Below are positions 43,346-51,285 of a DNA stretch of 64,000 nt, one piece after another; positions within the stretch are counted from its first letter, which is position 1; each line of letters opens with the position of its first letter. A program made the position numbers and the translations under genes. The DNA comes from Robertmurraya kyonggiensis (GTDB lineage Bacteria; Bacillota; Bacilli; Bacillales; Cytobacillaceae): contig NZ_SWBM01000002.1 of assembly GCF_005116465.1 (NCBI RefSeq), positions 434,001 through 498,000 on the forward strand. The letters are read 5' to 3'. The notes beneath the pieces were generated by a model. The model did no database searches. It worked only from the letters and a program-made list of their open reading frames with translations, and was not told where the DNA came from.

Positions 43346-44212
43346 ATGTTTAATCGTAAAAGAAATCATACATCTAATCCTCGGATCGAAAAAATATTCG
43401 AGTACATATACATCCTATTGGGCTCGGCCATCATCGCCTTGTCATTTAATTTATTTCTTCTTCCAAATCAGATTGCCTCTGGTGGAGTGAGCGGAATTAG
43501 TACGATCACTGATTCGGTTTTCGGCTGGGAGCCTGCCTATGTGCAGTGGGCTTTTAATATTCCTTTATTTATTGCTGGAGTGATTTTATTAGGAAAGCAG
43601 TTTGGGTTTAAAACGCTAATTGGCACAATCTTTTTACCATTCGTTGTTTTTTTATCAAACGATATGGAACCGTGGACGAATGATCCGTTACTAGGAGCAC
43701 TTTTTGGCGGAATTGGTATCGGGTTAGGACTAGGAATTGTTTTTCTAGGAAAAGCTTCGACAGGTGGAACGGATTTAGCAGCACAAATTATTAATAAATT
43801 TACGGGGCTTTCATTAGGGACATGCGTTGCGCTCATTGATGGGCTGATCGTGCTAACGGCTGCGATTGTTTTTGATATCGAGCGTGGATTGTATGCGTTA
43901 ATTGCCCTTTATGTGACGAGTAAAACAATTGATTTGGTGCAGATTGGACTAGGGCGTTCGAAGATGGTCATGATCATAACGGGGAAACAAGCGGAAGTTC
44001 GCGAAGGAATTTTGAATAAAATTGATAGAGGTGTGACAAAACTATCAGCATACGGTGGTTATACTGATGAAGAACGTCCAACTCTCATGTGTGTCGTCGA
44101 TCAAACCGAATTCACTAAATTGAAACAATTAGTGAAAAGCATTGATTCCACTGCGTTTGTCGTGGTTATGGATGCTTCAGAGGTCCTGGGTGAGGGTTTC
44201 AAACGGGCATAG
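43346..44212 (+). CDS. yvjA: YitT-family membrane protein (YvjA)
   Basis: 288 residues. About five or six hydrophobic helices occupy residues 20-185 (LPNQIASGGVSGISTITDSV, GLGLGIVFLGKASTGGTDLA), followed by a soluble DUF2179-type C-terminal domain (MVMIITGKQAEVREGIL, then RPTLMCVVDQTEFTKLKQLV). This is the YitT/DUF161 family. Position after prfB corresponds to yvjA of B. subtilis. Function of the family is poorly known. Confidence 0.88.
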   Translation: MFNRKRNHTSNPRIEKIFEYIYILLGSAIIALSFNLFLLPNQIASGGVSGISTITDSVFGWEPAYVQWAFNIPLFIAGVILLGKQFGFKTLIGTIFLPFVVFLSNDMEPWTNDPLLGALFGGIGIGLGLGIVFLGKASTGGTDLAAQIINKFTGLSLGTCVALIDGLIVLTAAIVFDIERGLYALIALYVTSKTIDLVQIGLGRSKMVMIITGKQAEVREGILNKIDRGVTKLSAYGGYTDEERPTLMCVVDQTEFTKLKQLVKSIDSTAFVVVMDASEVLGEGFKRA

Positions 44213-44215
44213 AAT

Positions 44216-44224
44216 TGGTATAAT
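44216..44224 (+). promoter_or_regulatory. Extended -10 promoter of the first cytochrome c gene
   Basis: TGGTATAAT, an extended -10 (TGnTATAAT), directly after the yvjA stop; a good -35 is not seen. Confidence 0.45.
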
Positions 44225-44265
44225 TAGGACGTATATGCATGATATTCCTTGAGGGGGAGTTACTA

Positions 44266-44613
44266 TTGAAAAAGAAGCTTCTTGCTTTATTAATGGGTAC
44301 GTCTCTAGTATTTGCTCTAGCAGCTTGTGGTGGAGATGACGAAGCTACTGACGATGGCGGTACTGGTGAAACTACTGAATCAACTGACTCATCTGGTGTT
44401 GATGCTGAACAGGTATTCAGTCAGTCTTGTGCAGCCTGCCATGGAGGAGATTTAACAGGCGGAGTGGGACCTGATATCTCAAAAGTGGGATCAAATTTAT
44501 CTTCCGATGAAATCAAAACAATCATTCTAGAAGGTAGAGGCGCAATGCCAGCTCAAAATCTAGATGATGCTGAGGCTACTGCTGTAGCTGACTGGTTAGC
44601 AGCGAAAAAATAA
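44266..44613 (+). CDS. cccB: Lipoprotein cytochrome c-551, first copy
   Basis: 115 residues from TTG at 44266, 6 bases after GAGGGGGAG; the frame is open from 44239. The signal peptide ends in the lipobox LAAC (Cys21); an acidic Thr/Glu/Asp linker follows, then the heme motif CAACH and the distal ligand Met in GRGAMPAQ. It is a membrane-anchored small c-type cytochrome of the electron-transport chain. B. subtilis has cccB at this place. A close paralogue follows at 45251. Confidence 0.92.
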   Translation: MKKKLLALLMGTSLVFALAACGGDDEATDDGGTGETTESTDSSGVDAEQVFSQSCAACHGGDLTGGVGPDISKVGSNLSSDEIKTIILEGRGAMPAQNLDDAEATAVADWLAAKK

Positions 44614-44628
44614 TAGCTACTACAAAAG

Positions 44629-44677
44629 AGACTATCTTAAAAGGGTTGTTAGCAACCTTTTTGGGAGGGTCTTTTTG
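44629..44677 (+). terminator. Rho-independent terminator after the first cytochrome c gene
   Basis: AGAC...AAAAGGGTTG pairs with CAACCTTTTT...GTCT, followed by T. Confidence 0.8.
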
Positions 44678-44717
44678 TTTTATTAGGTTGGCGGGAGTCG
44701 AATGTTGTACAATTTTG

Positions 44718-45055
44718 GATATATCGTCGGTTTTCGGGAATTATCGCCAACATTTTCTGGGAAATAAACACGAAATACGGAAAATATCGACGAGGGGATA
44801 CTTATACAGTATCAGTGAGTGCTCAAATACTGTTGGTTAAAGAGTATATCGGCGATTTTCCAGATTTATCGGCGAAAATAGAAATATATCGGCGAACAGC
44901 ATTGAAGAAGAGTGTAACTTGACTTGGCTACCAATAGCATATCGGTCTTTATTTTGTTTTATCGGTCTACGTTGGAATATTTCGGTCTTTATCCAATTTT
45001 ATCGGTCTTTATCGCAATATATCGGTCTTCGCACTACATATATCGGTCTTCACCC
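44718..45055. repeat. 20-bp-period ATCGGCG/ATCGGTCTT repeat array
   Basis: ATCG-based cores lie at 44723 and 44743; at 44850, 44870 and 44890 (CGGCGA); and at 44943, 44963, 44983, 45003, 45023 and 45044 (CGGTCT). Steps are 20 bases within each block, with one of 21. The gap between the two cytochrome genes is made up mostly of this array; frames across it are not credible genes. Confidence 0.88.
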
Positions 45056-45250
45056 CCAAAAACAGGTAATCTCAAAATCACTTTCCTCCCCGCATTCACC
45101 GAGTTCACCAAATTGTTACAATTTACAGAACGTTGATTTAACAATGTTATCCTTGCTTTCCAATACGAATAGAGTGAGAACTAGGGGTTATAAATAACGT
45201 CGAGATTTGTATAATACAGGTAGATAGATTTAGTAGAGGAGGCGTGCGAA

Positions 45251-45595
45251 TTGAAAAAGAAACTTCTAGCATTATTCATTGGTTCAGCTCTAGTTCTAGC
45301 CGCATGTGGTGGGGAAGACGAAGAGACAGAAAAGGAAACAGGTACAACAAATGAAGAAACCACAACGGCAAGTGTCGATGTGGACACGAAATTCCAACAA
45401 AAATGTTCCATGTGTCATGGGGTTAATCTTAATGATGGAAGAGGAGACGTGCCAGATTTAACGACGGTTGGTTCACGATTATCGAAAGAGGAAATCGAGG
45501 ACGTCATCTTAAATGGTAGAGGTGCGATGCCAGGTGGACAACTTCAAGGTGAAGATGCATCCGCTGTTGCAGAATGGTTAGCAGCAAAGAAATAG
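45251..45595 (+). CDS. cccB: Lipoprotein cytochrome c-551, second copy
   Basis: 114 residues from TTG at 45251, 8 bases after AGAGGAGGC. It has the same build as its neighbour: lipobox LAAC (Cys19), acidic linker, heme motif CSMCH and Met ligand in GRGAMPGGQ, and both end in EWLAAKK or DWLAAKK. A local duplication is likely. The two copies have separate leaders and terminators and a repeat array between them, so they may be expressed differently. Confidence 0.92.
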   Translation: MKKKLLALFIGSALVLAACGGEDEETEKETGTTNEETTTASVDVDTKFQQKCSMCHGVNLNDGRGDVPDLTTVGSRLSKEEIEDVILNGRGAMPGGQLQGEDASAVAEWLAAKK

Positions 45596-45639
45596 ATAGG
45601 GTCAGACATAAAGTAGGCCACTCTAAATATCATTATCCC

Positions 45640-45669
45640 AGAGTCAAGGAGTAATCCTTGGCTCTTTTT
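45640..45669 (+). terminator. Rho-independent terminator after the second cytochrome c gene
   Basis: AGAGTCAAGGA at 45640-45650 pairs with TCCTTGGCTCT at 45655-45665, then T5. The following ~170 bases are AT-rich without other features. Confidence 0.9.
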
Positions 45670-45841
45670 GACCATTTTCACACACAAAATCAGACAAATT
45701 TTTTAAATAGGTAGGAATATATAGGAAGAATGTTGTATATTTATAAAGGGAAAATATGCTCTAATTATGTCAAATTATAGCTTTTTTACCACTTTGAAAA
45801 GAAAATGTAATATTTTTTTAGGGTAAATCGACAAAATATGA

Positions 45842-45850
45842 TGTTATAAT
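45842..45850 (+). promoter_or_regulatory. Extended -10 promoter of ftsEX
   Basis: TGTTATAAT at 45842-45850 (TGnTATAAT). No convincing -35; 71 bases before the ftsE start. Confidence 0.45.
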
Positions 45851-45921
45851 AGTTTTGGTTACAAAAAAGGACAATGAATTTTTTATCTATAAAATATAGA
45901 AAGAACCTAAAGGTGATATAA

Positions 45922-46608
45922 ATGATCGAAATGGAAGATGTATATAAGAAGTATCCAAACGGCGTCGTCGCCGCGAATGGAATCAATGTAAGCATCAAAC
46001 AAGGCGAATTCGTTTATGTCGTTGGCCCAAGTGGTGCCGGAAAATCGACATTTATTAAAATGATGTATCGTGAAGAAAAGCCAAGCAAAGGTGCGATCAT
46101 GATTGACGGTGTGAACCTTGCCAAGCTGAAAGAAAGCAAAGTACCTATTTTCCGTCGTAATCTGGGAGTCGTTTTCCAGGACTTTAAGTTGCTCCCTAAA
46201 CTAACCGTGTACGAAAATGTGGCATTCGCTTTGGAAGTAATTGAAGAAAGCCCAAAGTACATTAAAAAGCGCGTTATGGAAGTGCTTGACCTTGTTGGTT
46301 TAAAGCATAAATCAAGAATGCTTCCAACTGAACTTTCTGGTGGAGAACAGCAAAGGGTATCCATTGCGCGTTCTATCGTTAACTCTCCAAAAGTAATGAT
46401 TGCGGATGAGCCTACGGGTAACCTTGATCCAGAAACATCTTGGGAGATCATGAGAATTTTTGAAGAAATTAACACAAGAGGTACCACAATTGTAATGGCT
46501 ACCCATAATAGAGAAATAGTGAACACAATTAGGCATCGCGTAATCGCCATTGAAAATGGTCAAATCATTCGTGATGAACAGCGAGGTGATTACGGATATG
46601 AAAGCTAG
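45922..46608 (+). CDS. ftsE: FtsE, ATPase of the FtsEX complex
   Basis: 228 residues. Walker A GPSGAGKST, signature LSGGEQQRVSIARS, Walker B KVMIADEPTGNLDP and a H-loop ATHN are intact. FtsE with FtsX does not transport a solute; it passes force or signal to peptidoglycan hydrolases outside the cell. AAAGGTGAT precedes the ATG and ftsX overlaps its end by 11 bases. Confidence 0.96.
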   Translation: MIEMEDVYKKYPNGVVAANGINVSIKQGEFVYVVGPSGAGKSTFIKMMYREEKPSKGAIMIDGVNLAKLKESKVPIFRRNLGVVFQDFKLLPKLTVYENVAFALEVIEESPKYIKKRVMEVLDLVGLKHKSRMLPTELSGGEQQRVSIARSIVNSPKVMIADEPTGNLDPETSWEIMRIFEEINTRGTTIVMATHNREIVNTIRHRVIAIENGQIIRDEQRGDYGYES

Positions 46609-47491
46609 AACAATACGTCGTCATGTAAAAGAGTCTTTGAGAAACCTTGGTCGAAATGGCTGGATGACATTTGCGTCAGTCAGTGCTGTGACCGTAACAC
46701 TCATGCTTGTAGGTGTATTTTTCGTCATTATGATGAATTTAAATAAAGTTGCAACCGATATTGAAGAGGATGTAAGAATCCGTGTCCATGTGGACATTGC
46801 TGCGACAAAAGAAGATCAGCAAGCACTTGAGGCTAAAATTAAACAGCTCGCCGATGTCGATACGGTTGAATATTCGTCAAAGGAAGCTGAGCTTGATAAC
46901 TTAATTGCAAGCTTAGGGGATGAAGGGGAAGCTTTTAAGTTATTTGAACAGGACAACCCTCTATATGATGTATTTGTTGTTAAAACAAAGGAACCTGAAC
47001 AATTAGAAAAAGTGGCAAAGCAAATTGAGAAATTTGAGTTTGCTTCAAAGGTAAAATATGGACAAGATGATGTTGATAAATTGTTCTCCTTTATCGGCAC
47101 AAGTAGAAATGTGGGGATTATCCTCATTGTCGCATTGCTTTTCACAGCGATGTTCTTAATCTCTAACACAATTAAGATTACGATTGTGGCTAGAAGAAGA
47201 GAAATCGAAATCATGCGACTTGTTGGAGCGACGAACTCTTTTATCCGTTGGCCTTTCTTCATGGAAGGAATCATGATTGGGGTTCTTGGATCGGTTATTC
47301 CAATTGTCTTAATTAGCACGTTATATACGTATTCATATGACTATATTTCAGCTAAGCTGGAAGGTCATTTCATTCAATTATTAGAAATGAATCCATTTAT
47401 GTACCAGGTTGCAGGCTTACTCATCTTACTAGGAGCATTCATTGGTATTTGGGGAAGTTTAATGTCTGTACGCAAGTTTTTAAAGATTTAA
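46598..47491 (+). CDS. ftsX: FtsX, membrane subunit of FtsEX
   Basis: 297 residues from the ATG at 46598, 5-6 bases after GCGAGGTGAT; the open frame extends upstream into ftsE. One TM near 25-45, a large extracellular loop (~130 residues, site for hydrolase partners), then three TMs, with the FtsX core FTAMFLISNTIKITIVARRR and EIEIMRLVGATNSFIRWPF. The M23 hydrolase gene follows at once and is the likely partner. Confidence 0.95.
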   Translation: MKARTIRRHVKESLRNLGRNGWMTFASVSAVTVTLMLVGVFFVIMMNLNKVATDIEEDVRIRVHVDIAATKEDQQALEAKIKQLADVDTVEYSSKEAELDNLIASLGDEGEAFKLFEQDNPLYDVFVVKTKEPEQLEKVAKQIEKFEFASKVKYGQDDVDKLFSFIGTSRNVGIILIVALLFTAMFLISNTIKITIVARRREIEIMRLVGATNSFIRWPFFMEGIMIGVLGSVIPIVLISTLYTYSYDYISAKLEGHFIQLLEMNPFMYQVAGLLILLGAFIGIWGSLMSVRKFLKI

Positions 47492-47566
47492 TGGATAAGG
47501 ATCGCCAGGGCTCACTTGGGATCCTTTTCTGATATACATATGCACGGGAAAGGAGAAAAATCAATC

Positions 47567-48817
47567 TTGAAAAAAACACTTTTAACCGTATCTGTAGCAT
47601 CTGTATTAGGGTTTAGTAGTTTAGGAACGATTGACATTGCTTCTGCGAGCACAAAGATTAATAGTTTAAAAGAACAGAAGAGCGAGCTACAAGAGAAACA
47701 GGCTGAAGTCAATTCCCAACTTGATGAGAAAAATGATGCTCTTAAGGATGTTAAAAATGAGCAAGCAAGCGTCGATCAAGAGATTAAGCGTATTGACCTT
47801 GCTGTTGAAGATACTGAGGTGAAAATAAGCGAAAAAGAGAAACAAGTAACAGAAGCGGAAGCGAATATTAAAAAGCTTCAAGGTGAAATTGCTGTTTTAG
47901 AGGAACGAATTGCAAAGCGAAATGAGCTTTTAAAAGACAGAGCGCGTTCTTTCCAAGAAAATGGCCGTATCACCTATTTTGATGTGTTACTTGGTGCGAA
48001 AAGCTTTAGCGATTTTATCGACCGAATGGGAGCTGTTGCAGTTTTCGTTGCAGCGGACCAAGACATTTTAGCGGAACATAAAGCGGATAAAGATGAGCTT
48101 GAAGCAAAGCAGACAGAGATGGAAAATACGCTTGAGAGTCTGAAAAAGATGCAAGCTGATTTAGAATCGATGAAAAAATCTTTAGCTGCACAAAAGGCAG
48201 AAAAAGAAAAAGTAATGGAATCCTTAGAGCATGAAGAAGAGCATATGCATGCTGAAATGGCTGACTTAGAGGAAGCAGACAAGCTTCTTGCGGCTCAAAA
48301 AAAGGCGATCCAAAAAGCAATTGAGCTTGAGCAGAAGCGCCAAGCTGAAGCAGCGGCAAAAGCGAAGCAAAGTTCTTCAAATGGTGGCGGTGGCTCCGTG
48401 TCTGCACCACCGGTTTCTAGTGGAAACTTCACGAAACCAGCACAGGGCTATTTATCCTCTGGGTTTGGAATTCGTGAACGAAATGATCATAAGGGAATTG
48501 ATATTGCGGCGAGCGGAACTGTACCGATTGTGGCTGCAGCCGATGGTGTCGTGATTCGTTCCTATTACTCTACTAGTTACGGAAACTGTATTTTTATCTC
48601 TCATTCTATTAATGGCCAAATTTATACAACGGTCTATGCTCATATGCGCCAACGTATTGCGAGCGAAGGACAAGTTGTCTCAAAGGGCCAGCAAATCGGG
48701 ATTATGGGGAATACAGGAGCTTCATATGGGCAGCATCTTCACTTTGAGCTGCACAAAGGTGAATGGAATATGTCAAAATCAAACGCGATTAATCCTGTAG
48801 GGATTGTGCCGTTATAA
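47567..48817 (+). CDS. Secreted coiled-coil M23 peptidase (EnvC/PcsB-like), probable FtsEX partner
   Basis: 416 residues from TTG at 47567 (AAAGGAG 11 bases upstream; ATG at 47540 is in frame). A Sec signal peptide ends near ASA. Residues ~30-270 are a long coiled coil (INSLKEQKSELQEKQAEVNS, later KADKDELEAKQTEMENTLES). A Gly/Ser linker leads to an M23/LytM domain with HKGID and HLHFE zinc ligands, so it should be catalytically active. B. subtilis FtsEX activates CwlO, which also has this coiled coil but a different catalytic domain. Confidence 0.9.
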   Translation: MKKTLLTVSVASVLGFSSLGTIDIASASTKINSLKEQKSELQEKQAEVNSQLDEKNDALKDVKNEQASVDQEIKRIDLAVEDTEVKISEKEKQVTEAEANIKKLQGEIAVLEERIAKRNELLKDRARSFQENGRITYFDVLLGAKSFSDFIDRMGAVAVFVAADQDILAEHKADKDELEAKQTEMENTLESLKKMQADLESMKKSLAAQKAEKEKVMESLEHEEEHMHAEMADLEEADKLLAAQKKAIQKAIELEQKRQAEAAAKAKQSSSNGGGGSVSAPPVSSGNFTKPAQGYLSSGFGIRERNDHKGIDIAASGTVPIVAAADGVVIRSYYSTSYGNCIFISHSINGQIYTTVYAHMRQRIASEGQVVSKGQQIGIMGNTGASYGQHLHFELHKGEWNMSKSNAINPVGIVPL

Positions 48818-48824
48818 TAATCTG

Positions 48825-48856
48825 AGCGGGGGAAACATTGTTTCTCCTGCTTTTTT
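48825..48856 (+). terminator. Rho-independent terminator after the M23 gene
   Basis: 48825-48836 pairs with 48840-48851 over a 3-base loop with two G-U pairs, then T5-6. Confidence 0.85.
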
Positions 48857-49006
48857 GTATTCAAGAAAATCCCAGTTGTTCAAATCAGGAAAATTCATAA
48901 CTCGTCCCGTTCAAACATATAGTGAAGGGACAACTCTTTTTGAAGAACGGATGGAGGCTCTCAGCCACCGTGTATGTAAATCAACAGGTTGAACAGGAGG
49001 TAGAGG

Positions 49007-50434
49007 ATGAAGCATAAATGGATTGCTCTATTTTTAGCATGCTCTTTTTTGTTAGGAGCCGGAAGTACCTATGCTATTTTAGAGTGGACTGGGGAAGAGG
49101 AGCAGACGAAGCAAAATGAGGAACCTGTAGAAAGTGATCTACCAAGTTTAGGAAAAGTAGAAAAAGCATATGACCTAATTTTAAACGGTTATGTGGAGGA
49201 AGTTGAGGAAGAGAAGCTTGTGGAGGGCGCCATAAAAGGGATGCTTTCTACCTTAGATGACCCGTATTCCGTCTATATGAACAAGGAAACGGCAGAACAA
49301 TTTAATGAGACGCTCGAATCCTCTTTTGAAGGGATTGGCGCCGAAGTTGGCCTGGTCGATGGAAAAATTGTGATTGTCGCGCCATTTAAGGATTCTCCGG
49401 CTGAAAAGGCTGGTCTCAAACCGAATGACCGGATTTTATCAGTCGATGGGGAAAGTGTTGTTGGGCTTGACCTTTATGAAGCGACCTTGAAGATTCGCGG
49501 TGAAAAAGGATCGAAGGTGAAGCTTGAGATCGAGAGGCAGGGTCTGAAGGAGCCACTGATGGTTGAAGTGAAGCGTGATGAAATTCCACAAATCACCGTT
49601 TATAGTGAGATTAAGAAGCAGAACGGCAAAGATGTTGGCTATATGGAGATTACCTCTTTTTCTGAAGAAACAGCGAAGGAATTTACCAAGCAGCTGACCG
49701 ATTTAGAGAAGAAGGGAATTGAGGGGCTTGTTATCGATGTACGCGGAAATCCTGGTGGTTTTTTGACAAGTGTCGAGGACATCCTGAAGGAATTCGTTTC
49801 GAAGGAAAAGCCGTTTGTGCAAATTGAGAAACGAAATGGCGAGAAGCTTCGTTATTTTTCTAGCCTGGAAAAAGATAAGCCGTATCCTGTCGCGGTTTTG
49901 ATTGATAAAGGAAGCGCCTCCGCTTCAGAAATCTTGGCGGGAGCCCTAAAAGAGGCAGAAGGGTATACCTTGATTGGGGAAAAAACTTTCGGCAAAGGTA
50001 CTGTGCAACAGCCTGTCCCAATGGGGGATGGCAGTAATATTAAGCTGACGATTTTCAAGTGGCTTACGCCAGATGGAAACTGGATTCATCAAAAAGGAAT
50101 CGAGCCTGACCTTGAGGTGAAGCAGCCGGAGATTTTTCAGACGCATCCATTGCAGATTGAACAGGCGTTGACGAAGGATACGAATAATGATCAGGTTAAG
50201 AATGCTCAGCAAATGCTAGAAGGACTTGGGTTCACCCCTGGTCGTCAGGATGGCTATTTTGATGACGCCACGGAAACAGCAGTGAAAGCTTTCCAAAATC
50301 ACAGAGGTCTCACGTCCAGTGGCCGAATTGATCAAGAGACAGCTACAGAGCTGCAAACGGCCATTATGGAGGAAATGAAGAAGGAACAAAATGACCTTCA
50401 GTTGCAAACCGCGTTAAGATATATTGCGAAGTAA
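49007..50434 (+). CDS. ctpB: CtpB-type carboxy-terminal processing protease (S41)
   Basis: 475 residues. A signal anchor lies at ~5-24, a PDZ domain at ~100-185 (GIGAEVGLVDGKIVIVAPF), and the S41 catalytic part has Ser in KGSASASEILAGAL and Lys in EKTFGKGTVQQ. The C-terminal ~70 residues are a peptidoglycan-binding domain (VKNAQQMLEGLGFTPGRQDG). In B. subtilis CtpB cuts SpoIVFA in sporulation; the same gene (yvjB) also lies near ftsEX there. AGGAGGTAGAGG precedes the ATG. Confidence 0.94.
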   Translation: MKHKWIALFLACSFLLGAGSTYAILEWTGEEEQTKQNEEPVESDLPSLGKVEKAYDLILNGYVEEVEEEKLVEGAIKGMLSTLDDPYSVYMNKETAEQFNETLESSFEGIGAEVGLVDGKIVIVAPFKDSPAEKAGLKPNDRILSVDGESVVGLDLYEATLKIRGEKGSKVKLEIERQGLKEPLMVEVKRDEIPQITVYSEIKKQNGKDVGYMEITSFSEETAKEFTKQLTDLEKKGIEGLVIDVRGNPGGFLTSVEDILKEFVSKEKPFVQIEKRNGEKLRYFSSLEKDKPYPVAVLIDKGSASASEILAGALKEAEGYTLIGEKTFGKGTVQQPVPMGDGSNIKLTIFKWLTPDGNWIHQKGIEPDLEVKQPEIFQTHPLQIEQALTKDTNNDQVKNAQQMLEGLGFTPGRQDGYFDDATETAVKAFQNHRGLTSSGRIDQETATELQTAIMEEMKKEQNDLQLQTALRYIAK

Positions 50435-50445
50435 ATGATATGTGT

Positions 50446-50476
50446 GCCGCCGACCTCGTTCGGCGGTTTGTTTTTG
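50446..50476 (+). terminator. Rho-independent terminator after ctpB
   Basis: GCCGCCGA pairs with TCGGCGGT around CCTCGT, then TTGTTTTTG. Confidence 0.85.
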
Positions 50477-50626
50477 TTTGGAGTTTTGGCGAGATGGCGT
50501 TGTGATGGGAGATAGTGCGGGAAATGCTGTGTGGGGTTTTACTGAAAATGGTAATTGGAATACCTGTTTTGGAGGCATACCTACTCAACAATGCCAAACT
50601 CCGGCGAAACTTAAGTATGAGCCCTT

Positions 50627-51146
50627 CCATGCGGACACTATTAGGAGGAGATCGGTGGATAGTGTCTTTATGAACCAGTCATGCGGACACTGTTATTCGG
50701 AAATCACAAGATAGTGTCTTCATGGGCTGTTCATGCGGACACTGTTAGAAGGATTTCAAGGAATAGTGTCTTCATGGGCCGTTCATGCGGACACTGTTAG
50801 AAGGATTTCAAGGAATAGTGTCTTCATGGGCTGTTCATGCGGACACTGTTAGGAGGATTTCAAGAAATAGTGTCTTCATGGGCCGTTCATGCGGACACTG
50901 TTAGGAGGAAATCAAAAGATAGTGTCTTCATGGGCCGTTCATGCGGACACTGTTAGGAGGAAATCAAGAGATAGTGTCTTCATGGGCCGTTCATGCGGAC
51001 ACTGTTAGAAGGATTTCAAGGAATAGTGTCTTCATGGGCTGTTCATGCGGACACTGTTAGAAGGATTTCAAGGAATAGTGTCTTCATGGGCTGTTCATGC
51101 GGACACTGTTAGCAGAATTTAATGGAGTAGTGTCTTCATGTCCGCT
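50627..51146. repeat. 52-bp repeat family, array 4 (10 units, opposite orientation)
   Basis: Units start at 50627, 50679, 50731, 50783, 50835, 50887, 50939, 50991, 51043 and 51095, each step exactly 52. Each unit has inverted arms CATG-CG-GACACT and AGTGTC-TT-CATG about 21 bases apart, then a 7-base link (GGGCCGT or similar). It is the reverse complement of the units in arrays 1-3. Middle units differ at only a few positions. It lies between the convergent ctpB and PBP genes. Confidence 0.96.
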
Positions 51147-51211
51147 ATTCAAACCCCATACCAATCGCAGCGAACTCCATCCAGCCAACTCCAAAAACCA
51201 AAACAACAAAC

Positions 51212-51239
51212 AAAAAGCACCTACCACAATAGTAGGTGC
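51212..51239 (-). terminator. Rho-independent terminator of the PBP gene (minus strand)
   Basis: GCACCTAC at 51217-51224 pairs with GTAGGTGC at 51232-51239; on the minus strand T5 follows. Confidence 0.88.
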
Positions 51240-51285
51240 CGCACTCCATCACACGAGCCAAACTCCATCCATAATCCACAATTCC

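Noticed and set aside
44646-45197. Several frames of 64-92 codons between the cytochrome genes
   Set aside because: They translate the 20-bp array (repeated Ile-Gly-Leu-type peptides) and lack ribosome sites.
48804-48992. 62-codon frame between the M23 gene and ctpB
   Set aside because: It spans the terminator hairpin and has no start signal.
50442-50714. 90-codon frame after ctpB
   Set aside because: Begins in the ctpB terminator and runs into the 52-bp array.
50627-51146. CRISPR array
   Set aside because: Whole 52-bp units repeat; there are no unique spacers between conserved repeats and no cas genes nearby.
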